Part shown: piece by piece, positions 39,801-51,800 of the stretch | How positions within the stretch are numbered: position 1 is the first letter of the stretch | Layout: every line of letters starts with the position of its first letter | Source of the DNA: Vanilla planifolia | Lineage: Eukaryota; Streptophyta; Magnoliopsida; Asparagales; Orchidaceae | Reading direction: 5' to 3' | Length of the DNA: 64,000 nucleotides | Assembly: GCA_023846275.1 (NCBI GenBank) | Contig: CM043868.1 | Coordinates: 14,231,755-14,295,754, forward strand | Translations under genes and position numbers: made by a program | The notes under the pieces: generated by a model | Databases searched by the model: none | What the model was told of the DNA's origin: nothing | What the model saw: only the letters and a program-made list of their open reading frames with translations

Positions 39801-42800
39801 GTAAATGCGATATGTTTTTCCTTATTCTTATTTTATCTTTATCTATGATACAGTATTGAAACTGTTTTGCACATTGACCCAAATACTACTCACCTTTCTT
39901 CCTTTGTTCTCAACATGCATGCCTATCATCTATCTATTGGTTGTGATCATTTAATATATTTAATTTCTTTTACTCCACTCTCTGTGTTGAGTTATCATTT
40001 TGCATTTGAACTTTCTACTTTTGCTCTATTTGTTATCTCATTCATACACTGATTTTTTATGGTTTTTTGAAATAGTTGAATGCTACTAACATGATTAGGT
40101 AGGTCACTCCTTTTCTTTGTGGCACCTTCTTTATCCATTGCAAATTCACATGATTTCTTCATTTTAAGTTGCTGATCTTGTTCTCGCTAAAAATAATTAT
40201 TAGATATTTTATTAGATTTGTACTTTTGTAAGTAAACACTCCTATTTTACTTTATAGATTTATTCTATGAAATTATTAAAGAGGCATAATTCCCGTATGC
40301 TAGTACAAAGCTTACAAAATATAGAATCTCTCAAAGTTTCAATGAAAATGTCTACAACTTGGTTAGAGTTAGACATACGAGGTGTTGTGATTTTTTGTAA
40401 ATAACATAACATCTTTGGAAAAACATGGCAATCAATTTTGGTATGTTTAGTGAGTTTATATTTAATTGTCACCAGGTAATGTTTTGCACTTAGATATGAA
40501 ATTGTAGATCTTCCAAAGGTGTCTTTTACTTTGTATTTAGTTTCTATATTGCTTGTAAATATATATTTCTTACTATTTAGTGTGATCATATTTTCACCTA
40601 TGAAAATACGATACCAAAAAGTAGATTTTTTTGTATCCTATTACTTTATATATAGAGTATGATTCAACATCAATGTTTTTATTCTTTGTAATAGAAATTC
40701 CTGTTTAGGAGAGTTTTTAATGCACTTTAGAATCCTTAAGGTATTATGCTGCTTTTTAATCTTAGGAGTTTGCATTTGCTGGCTAACAATATCAACCACA
40801 AAGATAATATCAAACTTGATAATTTTGAGATATGAGTTTCAAGAGTTTGTCTATACCTGAAAAATTTTCAAATGATTACTCTTTATGTTTTAGAACTTTA
40901 TTATCTTTAAAGCATTAGCTGTTTGCAACCAATGATGTCAATTTTCTTATGTAAATTAGTCTCATATTTACTTAGGGATAGTGACAATATTTTCTATTGT
41001 AAGTAAACTATATAAGGCAATAAAGGTCTTTTGAAAGGAATTATATTTATTATTTCTAATATAAAGAGCATCATCAACATAGATTGCCAAAATGTTAGAT
41101 CCAAATGTTGCATGTTTAATAGAGAGAGAGATTGATTGGCTTTGTTTTTATGCATTTTCATGTGAGACATTACAAAAATTCGTCAAATCATACTTTTGAA
41201 TGTTTTATTCTATAAATGGCTTTCTTAAGATTTGCATTTTTTTGGTTTTACACTATGGAATGTGGTCATGGCACTTGAAGAAAAGTATTACTTTTGTTCA
41301 TTAAAACTATTGTTTAGCAAAATTAGAAGAATTTGTATAAAATTTGTTTAGACAATAGATAAAAAGGTATTAAAATAGTTAGTAAAGTAGAGTGAATCTT
41401 TATGGCAATGAGTTTCTTATGTGTCAATAACATCATCGGATCAAAATTTTATAGTATACACAACAACATGAGACTTGTTTGATACCTAGAAGAGGAGCAA
41501 CCATGTCCTTTGTAGAGTGGCCACTTCTTTATACATTACTTGGTTTTTATTGGGATCTTGCAAAGTTTTTTTCACATGTTTTGAATATATGAATATGTGA
41601 TAGGAAAAGAATAAAATATTAATAATAATAGTAGAAAGTTGAGCAAAACATATGTGACTAATAAGGTGAATAATTGTAGAATTTTGTGCTTTTAGGGGTG
41701 CAATTGGGAGATTAATATCCAAATTTCCATCATATGAAAGAATCTCTAACAAGGTTGTCATGTTGATAGATAGTGTTGTAGTATGATGGTATTGTTAGTG
41801 AGTACATAACTCTTGCTATGGTGAGATGAGTAAAGTGGCATTAAAAGAAGTGAACATTGGTGGAAGAGGAATCAAAGGAGAGTTATTTGAGAATATAATA
41901 GAGAAGTAAGAAGTTTCTTGAAAAGTGATGTGTGTAGGTGCGTGCTTCGATTGGGTGAAAGGATCATTGTAATATCCCTTTTGGGTGCAAGAGTTACCAA
42001 AGAAATATGTAACATATGGCTTGAGTTAAAGTTTATTAAGAGCATGAAAAGAATGAATGTAATTGACACAAAAAAATTTGAGAACAAGGAAATCGAAAAC
42101 ATATACCAATTATACAAATGATGTAATATCATTAAGGATGAAAGAAAGTTGGGATATTAGATTGATAATAAGCAATTAATATGCATTACACTAAAAATTT
42201 TTTTCTACAAAACTTTGAAAAAAAGTTAGGATATTCGATTGACTTTAAAGAAGAAAAATCCAAATGAATCTATAATGACGTTTAATAAAATAGTCAAATA
42301 TATTAACTGAAAGTATTGAACTAGTTCTTTAGATGTTTGAGTGAATTAACCCTGAAAAAGAATTATGATGTGGAGGGGATGCGGAGTAATGACAAAGGAA
42401 GTCTTGAAAATGTGATGGTGGAGGATTGCGTGGGTGACAATACTATTGATAAAAGTGAAACGGTGAACAAAGGATTGGTAGTTTGAGTAGTGGTTAAATG
42501 GTTAATGTCCCAAGATTATTACCGATCATCTCCTTTGTGTTAGGACCTTGAAAAGGCAATTGTTTAAATGTCATGAAATAGAATATGATTATAATTAATC
42601 CCAATCAAATCATTGATTTATTTATTGAAGATATGGGACTATTACAATTTGAAGTAGGATGTCCCAGAACTTAAGTGAAGGTGCCTACTAATGGTTAGAA
42701 TAGGTACATGATGTTTTATAAGTTGGTATAGTTTGACGAGGTAGGAAGGAAAAGTGGGGCAGTAAGTGCAAAGTTAGGGTTGGATGAAGTAGAAGAAAAA

Positions 42801-45800
42801 AAATGAGATTTTCCTTGATTACTTGGGCAAGGTAGAACCTTGATGTTATACCATATGGAGGAAATTTTGTATTACATTATTTGAAATCAAGAAGCTTTTT
42901 ATACTAGGGATTGAGCTACATAGTTGAAGTATAGCGTACCTGGGATTATTAATTATCAGTTTCATTTTATTTAAACTGTTGCATTTCAATTTCTGACTAT
43001 TACCAATTCAGTTAGAAATGGCCTTTCTATTGGCTGATATGGTATTTTAAGCTCTTACCTTTTTGCCAGTTTTACTTAATGTCCAGTCGTTCCCTCAAAT
43101 ATTCTACAAGCATTTAAGATGTTGACTTGTTGGACATTGTTGAGATTATAGTTCTATGCTTGTGAATCTGTGTTTCATTTCCTGTAAATTCAGGTTGGGA
43201 ACAATCTCCATTGGCGGTATGCATTCTGGGGAGAGGCACTTCTGATGCTTCCATTTGCTATTCTGGGCTTTGTAATAAAGCCATTGCAACTAAAAGGTGA
43301 TGGTTTGTCGGCACACCTTATCTTGTGGTTATGAGTCTGTTAACCATTCTGTTGTGTACATTTTCAGGTTTTTCTTCATCAAAGTCCATAAATGAAGACT
43401 TTTTGGAGATAGATGTTACAAATGGTACTGAGTTCTTGATGAATATTTTCTTTATATTTCCTCTGGATTTTTTATGTTAAATCTTTTTACTTTTTTGTTG
43501 TTATCATGCTGTTGCCATTGCTTTACTCAAACTAATCTTTGAATGCTCTTGTTTTCCATGTTCATGGAGCTATTGCATTCATCTGCGTTGCAAGTATAAT
43601 GTATCTAGCGTTTAGTTCTGTACTTCAGTTCAGCATCAGAGAAACATTATTTTGCAAATATCCCTTTTTTTGTATTCAGGTATTAGTTTGTTAATATTAG
43701 GTTTTGTTTGTGTTTCATAGGGTTCAAATGTACCATTATTACCCTGCAAAGATGAACTAAGAAATACATTGCATATGGCAGTGAGTTTGCCATGAGTAAT
43801 GCACATATATAATGTGGTTGTATACGGTGCATTTCATATATGGTGTCTTCATGCGGTGATGTTGCATTGTTGTTGTTTTGCCTATGTGTACTAAGTAAAA
43901 GGAACAATGCTCTTACAAAGATGAGAAATTGCTAAACTAGCATATTTCTAACAGCTGACAATCCAGGAGGGTCTGCGTTTAATTTTAAATGGCTTTTGCT
44001 TTCTGTTGTTTCTTATACTTACCTAAATATTGATGTGTTAACTCGATCCAGGGATGTCATCATTGAGCAACTCAAAGGTTTTCTTTTTTGAGGCTTCTAC
44101 TCATAATTTTACAAGAATTAGGAGATAAGGATGATTTTGAATTGGCTAGTCTTTTGACCTGAAATGTGTTTTTGTTTCCGGGATTGAACTATTGAGTAAA
44201 GGTCAATCTCAGATGAACAAACTTGTTGAATTGTATAGTCAATTGAAAGCTTAAATGGTTGAGATCAAGGCTTTATTGCAGCTCCATCAGATTGTTGCCA
44301 AATGAATAACACCTTTAGGTTGCTAACCAACAAATATTATTCGATAGGGGCTATAATCAGCTTTGGATAAGGGGCGTGGGGTGTAACAAAGGCAGTTGTT
44401 AGCCTTCAGATTTGGAATGTATGGTAGTTTGTTAGTGTATGTAATCATTTTAAATAGGGTTCCTTGTAACAATAAACAAGTAATCCAAGAGATATATTTC
44501 ATTTCTGCTGTTGTCTCCCTCCTCACACTTTGATCCCTCCCCTCTTCCTTTTTAGCCACCCTAAAGCCATTGAAACACACCTTAAGAGTACCAATATCTA
44601 CTCCTGCAACCAATAGCTGCCTGCCTCCTACAATATCACTATAGCCTTGTTGCAGCCACCAATAACCCATTCAAGTCGTCAGAAATGAAGAAGGGGAAAA
44701 CAATGAAGAAAAATTGGAGGAACTTACAGACCATAAAACTTGGGCACATGAAATGCTTACCTTGGCAATAATTGATGACATTGAAAAAATGTTAGAACAT
44801 CAACATTGCTTGAAAAGTTAGATGTATGTATCTAATTATTTATAATTGATAAGAAGTTTGTAGATTCTATGATTCTAACTCTGCTTTTAAACTATGCATG
44901 CAAGGCTTTCATGCACTAGCGGAAAACTTGAACTTGTCGTTCACATTGCTACACGTCATTCTTTTTTGGGACTAAAGTGTCACTCATCGTTGCCTCATCA
45001 TGGCTTCATTGTTAGGATTCAACGAGCAAAGGGCATTTCACTAAACCTAGTTTCCACCTCCCACTTTGTTGGCTATTTTGTCTTTCGTCGAGACCCAAAT
45101 CAAGGAGGAGAATCCAACAAGACTCTCTTGTGCTCTCCTTGGGATTTGGGGATAGTAATATTCTAAGGAGAGAAAAAAAGGAGAAAGGAAAAGATTCTTG
45201 GGAGGACAGTGTTGGACCCTTGTTGCCAATGTCTAGTTGTCGAGTGCGTCCTTAGGTCTCCATTACACTTCATTTAGTTGCTATACTATTTGCTTAAGCT
45301 CTCGTTTCTACTCCAATTCCTACACCATGTCCTCCAGTTTCGATTCCTACACTAGTCTCTTTTGTTCGGGTAATTAAAAGAGTTACAACCCCCTCTTCTT
45401 CTTCAGCAGCAGCCTTTCATAGACTTGTTGGGGGGTCTGCAACAAATTCACAACAATCTCTTGTGGACATCTTTCAATTGCACCTCAGTCCTTCTACCAT
45501 TGTGGATCTTGTTAACATCAATCATACCTTCTTCTTGGATCACCTGATTGTTGTGAGGGATTTCACCACCTACAGTGATAAACCAACAGTTATTATCTTC
45601 AACTAGGATGTGAATTTACTTTTCAATTTTTGTAGATTTGCTTTGATTGAAAAATTCTTTTTGGGCACACTAAAATGGGGTCCTTGCAAAAAGGCTTTTT
45701 CAGCAATTGGATTTGTAAGTTGCTTTTCAATTGAACTCTGAGACCTTAGGCACATTTTAATTCAATTTAAATGAGGAATTTTTTTTGGTGTTGGTATTTG

Positions 45801-48800
45801 GAATGTAGACCTTTCATATATTTTTTATGAGAATGTTTTAGTCCCTTTTTTTTCTTCATGGAGTCTAAGTCTCCAATTGCGTCAATTTGAATCTCGTTTC
45901 ATCATTTGCTAGTGCACTTCTTTAGCAAGGGACTTCTTGTTTCTATAGGTCGACTTATTGGTAACCTCTTAAAATTAATGTAGCAAAATGTTATAATGCC
46001 AAATTCCCTTATGAAATATTTCTTATATTTTCTTTTTTTTTTCCAAATAGTGGGTTCTTTTTGTGGTAGTTTTTGTTAAAACAAATATATATGCATGTGA
46101 AGTGTTGGTTAAGTAAAATTAGGATGCAAAATGGCTGAGCTTATTTTACATGAGCGTAGTTAAAGCTGCATGTAGCGCAGCTAAAGCATGCTAAGTGAAT
46201 GTTTTGTTTGGAGGGCTGTTAATGCCGAGAAGGAAAAATGGTTAAGTGAAAAACTTGCTAAACTTGGTCTGATGAGTTTAGTAAGAGTGGTTTCAGGGGT
46301 CAAAATCAAAAAGGTTTTGATGCTTGGGTTTATGGTTAAAGTGATGATTGGGTGTATGGTTAAAATATTGATGTTCTCGTGTCCCTAAAATATGTGATTG
46401 CTTCTAACACAGAAACCTTTTTGGTACCTTTTTACTTTCTTGTTTGTCATTCTGTTCGATTGGAAAAACAGGCTGTAAGAAAGCTCCACCTTCTCTCAGC
46501 ACATCAATTCTGTTTGGAATTTGTTTTTACTACTCATGCTTGTTGTTCTTTGATCCTGGAAGATCACATGAATTAGTTGCTCTACTAGATTCATTTCTTG
46601 TCGAATTTGGCATAGAGCTTTTAAATTCTTTTGTAAAACGAAGTTATTTTTCTTTCCTTGAGTTGAAGGAAAAGAAGAAATCATTGTGGTCCTATATGAT
46701 GTTTATTCCACATGGAATATAATTTGCATGTTCTCCAAACATTTTTATTGTTAAAACACAGTTGACCTACTCACTTCATTGCATTAGGTTGCAAATTGAG
46801 TAGAATCCTTGATATCCTTATTTGGAACCTCCATTTGTCATAAATAGGATTATGTAGGACTATGTTTCATATCAAGTGTAAACCATTTTTATTGTTGTAA
46901 TTTTGTTGTCTTTGTGCAAACCTTGAGATTAAATTTTCCTTGATTTTTAATGATATCTTAACATCCACCATTGTTGCAGGAGAAGAAAACTCAAAACCCT
47001 CAGCTAGTTCTGACCATAACAGCACAAGAGATTCAGCAAAGAACATCTCCGGGTATCTTATTAAATTTCAACCGTACTGTTTATTTTCTGAATTATGCTC
47101 TCAGAAAAACTCTATATGAGTTTCTTTAGCATGTATTCTTGTGAGTATCCTGCATGATATCCTCAAGTAGCTTAACATGTACATGTGACCATGCATTGTA
47201 ATTTTTTTTTTTTTTTTTTTTTGAATAAACTTGAGTTATGCTCAGACTGATGTTTTTTCCTCTTGTTTGGAGCACAGAGCATTGCCACAAAAGCTAAAAT
47301 TCTTTAGCCATTAACATTTATTTTTAACTTTTTAAATTGTACTACAATGGTGAAGTTTCTAGAAAATTGATGTAAAAATTCTTGGAAAATGAAAGTTACA
47401 TTGATCCTTTGTTTAACATGATTTCGTTCTTCACTTTTTAATTGTTCTAGTAATCCTCATAACCACTTTACAAGCATCATTATATGCTTTTTCATACAGA
47501 AGCTTATTAATAAAATGTAGTTTTATGGCTCAAGAATTGTGAATTCTGTTTTAAGAGTTCAGACAAAAATTTCCAAACCAAATAAGCTTACTTTTCATCT
47601 TCCATCTTCTTATTCTAAATATATTGTTATCATTTAAGATCATGTTTACCAAATATCCATAAATAGATATAGCTTATGGTTAGAACTAAGTATTGTGATG
47701 TTATAGCTAGCTATTCCATATTTCTGTCTTGATTTCTTAAAAAGGATTGATTGTTAATTTCACGTTTTTGTTATATCTCTGCTCATTTTTATATCAACTG
47801 TTTTCATCATGCATAATCTGTTTTTTATGCTAATAAATGTTTTTAAGGAATTGATAAACTAGTTGATGTTTAGATCAGCTGAAGATTGCATATCCAAAAT
47901 TGGAGTCTTTTTTGGGATTAAAGCGTGCATTTCCCTCAATTAAATATACTGAATAAAGGAAAAACTAAGGAAATTGAACTTATGAAAAGGGCGTTTTTTC
48001 TAGAAAAACAAAATTGGAGTCTTTTTGTGGTAAAAGCAGGCAATTTTTTGTTGTATTATATTTGTACTTGAATTTCTTTTATTTTGAATTGAATTGATTC
48101 ATTTACGTAAGAGTTATTGTTCATGTTGTTTGGGACTACAGGGGTTTTGGTTCATTTAATCATATCTATTGCATTCCCTTTGGCCACTGAATGTGCCATT
48201 TCATATTGGATTTGATTTTCTTGCAGATCTGGGCCTGCTAAAAAGTTTCTCTTTCAAATCACTAGATTTTTGAAGGATATGAAGGTGCTCTTGCTGGAAA
48301 AAGTTTACGTCATAAATGTTCTTGGTAAATTTCTGCCTCTCCTTATAGCTATCACATTATTTACTCTGATCTATTTATTCTTTAACTTTCTTTTTCTACT
48401 TTTATTTTAAGCCTAAGTAAATGTCATCAGCAGTTTTTCATTGTTCATTCGATTTGTTCTCGCTTGAACACAGAATGTTTTATAACCTTAGGGATTAATA
48501 TGGCAAATTTTAGACTAAAATCAAATTTTATATTTTTGTGCAAAATAAATGACTAAGAAAATTGGATAAATTTTTTCTTAGGCAATTGGCAGCATTCGTT
48601 GATGATACCTCCAAATGGATTGTTTTAAACTCTAGAACTCTAGTGTTCCAATGAAGTACAATTTTTCTGCTAAGAATGGCATTAGTAAAATCTTAGTTAT
48701 TTCTTGTTAGACCTAGTCATATGCCTTCACGGAGCATATATACACATCTTCATGTAGCATATAATATAAGCCTTCATTCATCACAACCTTTTGAATGATA

Positions 48801-51800
48801 GATTTTAAGGTAAATAGTAGACCCTGTAGTTTGTTTCTTTTTAGGGTTCAATAGCTCATATCAACATTGTCAAATAGTTCTTATAATTTTGCTGATATAG
48901 CAAATGGACCCTAATCGTTTTTTTGTTCCTAAACTACTTTTGATAAATAGCCAAATTCTATTTGTGTGTAGGTGTGCAAGTGGGTTCAAATGATGAGGAT
49001 AATTTAATAATAAAAAGTAATTTATGACCTAGTTGCTACATTAATAAAATTATAGGAGCCTGCTTGGCTATCTTTGAAATGCAAAGGACCTTTGTACAAA
49101 GGACCAAACTAGAGTACCCCTATGTACTATTTAATTAGATTTATGTTCATGCAGTTGTTTCTTATAAACTGAAAAACCTATTAAGCATGAGCGGTTATTG
49201 GCCTTTTCATGTTTTGGTTTTATGCTCATGTTAATATGTATTACATGCCTATTTTTAATATTATTATTTTTTTCCCTAATTTATAGCCTTTTGACTTGAA
49301 ATCTTTTTTATTTTAAGAATGTTTTTATATATAATTTAAGTTTTTTTTTGATAAACTGTTTTTTTTCAGCTGAGGGATCCCTTTCTTTTTCAGGTTATAT
49401 AGCATACAATTTTGTTATTGGAGCTTATTCGTACTGGGGACCTAAGGCGGGACATGATATTTATAACATGGTGAGCTATTTCAAATGCATTCCAGAATAC
49501 CAGAGGCTTTATATTTAGCTAATTGCTGCCTCAACCTTAAATTCATGTTATTTGCAAAGAAATCTTATCACAAATTCAGAAAAATTTCAGTACTGATAGT
49601 ATGCTACGCTGCTTATCTTAGAGGATTTTGTTATCTGAAAGGAAATAAAAAAAATTCTGCAATGACATGGATCCTGGCTCCTTTCTGTACCCTCATTTTC
49701 TTGCAACATATTCTTGACTGTCATCGTTGTTTATAGTTGAACTACGTTGTAATGCATCTTAGTTTTTCTTTAGCAAAAAATATTTGAATGCTCAAGCCTC
49801 TTTATTACCCCTATTAAAGCCCTCATTGCAGCATTATCTACATGGAAAAATACTAAGTCCCATTTTAACTTATTTTCATAACTTGTACATTCACAGATAT
49901 ATATTTTTTCTACATCCATCTTTTCAATCTCATGGAATTCTTGTTGGGTCATGGTCATTTTGGTTGCGTCGCCAATGTTGTCCTGATGTCTACTACTATT
50001 GGCTTCTTACCACTGTAAGAGAGGATCCTAACCATAGGCTTGTTGCATGGGATGTCTGTCGATGGCATCTTTGCACTTCCAGGGGCTTCTTTTGAAATCA
50101 ATTTTCTAGAATAGGATATTACTCTTTTCACCTTTATGGGTACTATTTTCATCTTCTCCCTCCATTGCACGTGAATTACTTATTCCCTTTGACCATCTCC
50201 TTGATCATATCACGTTGCCTCAACCATATGCACATTAAATGATTCTTGTTAAGGTTAAACTTTGCGACCAGGTTCATCTAAATATCGGCTTGAACCTACA
50301 GTTGTCTACCAAGGATTAGGTCATGGCTCAAGTTAATTTGATTTTGAATCGGTTTGACTCCAAGCAGATTAACTTGGTGTTGGATTGAAGTCAGTTTGTT
50401 TTATTTTTAAATTTTTTTGTCTACAGATGGATCCAAATACAATGAACAAGTGCATGTAAAACCAATAAATTTTGTGGTTGTCTTGAGTCAGTGTGATCCG
50501 TGTATAAGTTTTCTTGAAGTAGTTCCAAAGTTTTTGGCTTGATTTGAGCTCAATTTGTGCCAAAAATCAATGCAACTTTTGAGTGACTTTCAGTTTTGAA
50601 GCTATGAACTTACTGAAGATAGGAGTCTGAAGTGGATGGTAAGAGTTCTTATGCAGGTTTGGTTCATGTTCTCCATCGTTAGTTACTACTTACACTTTCA
50701 CTTTTTGAGTAAGGATATGTTTGTGAACATCTTGTTGGTTAACTGTATTTGTTCTAAGTTGAGTGCCTTTGGCGTATGAAGTATTTCTTCAGAATAATTT
50801 TCATTTATTCAGCACTCAACTTAAACTTTTTATTAGGAGGTGCCTCAGCTTACAGGGAAATGTTCATCCAACGTTCCTAGTCGTGGTGTGTTAAACAAAT
50901 ATTAAATTTGCTTAGCATATTACTCGTTTCTTATTCATTCAGCCCTCTCTATGTACTTAGTCTTCAATGCATATTCTGCTAGCTTTTCTTTGCTTGGATA
51001 TAAATTACTTTATGAACTTGGTTTTATTCTCTTACAGAATGGAGCCATATTTTTATTTCTAATATCTTCCACTTTATTGAATCAGAGCAATGCTGATTTG
51101 TTGTTTGGCGCAATAACTATAGTATGTGGCATATTCGGAACTTTGGCCGGTGGTTTCATTCTGGATTGGATGCAGTCTACAATCTCAAATGCCTTTAAGG
51201 TTGGCTGTTTTTTTTTGTTAGCTACTAATCCTTGAAGGCATTTTTTTTTTAAAAGCAATCATTAACCACAAAATCCTTTTCTTGTAATTGATTAGGAATT
51301 AGTTAATTGATATAATCGTGAAGTTGGTTAGTTATTTATTATTTAGTTAATTATTATTGATTGATAAAATTAATTACCTATTAGTTAAGCTGAATCTAAT
51401 AATCACCAGCTATTAAGATGGAAACCATCTAGTACAAGCTTAGATCAATTAGTTTGCAGGTAAAAGGCCAATCACCACCATAGAATGTTCTAAAAGTATG
51501 CAGAGCATAAAATTTGTAGGAAAAAGGAATGGAACAGAAATTAATATCATTGTGATTTTTTCCACCCCTTGAAATTTATTATTCCTCGTGAGACATTGTC
51601 GTAAACTTTTGAAATGTGGAGGCTTGGATTCCTCGTTGAACAATTGCAAGTAGCATTACAAGTCATATAGCTTGTGTAATCTTTAGATTACACATTTCAG
51701 ATAAAAAAGTATGGCTTGTCATGCATTTGGCCATATTGCACTGCATCATTTTATCATGCTGAACTTAACAGATCCCAAAAGTGCTTTGTTATCAATGGAC

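Noticed and set aside
51038-51085. Extra 16 codons at the 5' side of spinster exon 12 as constitutive exon sequence
   Set aside because: The family sequence continues directly from the previous exon into SNADLLFG, so I placed the acceptor at 51085 and kept the alternative only as a finding.
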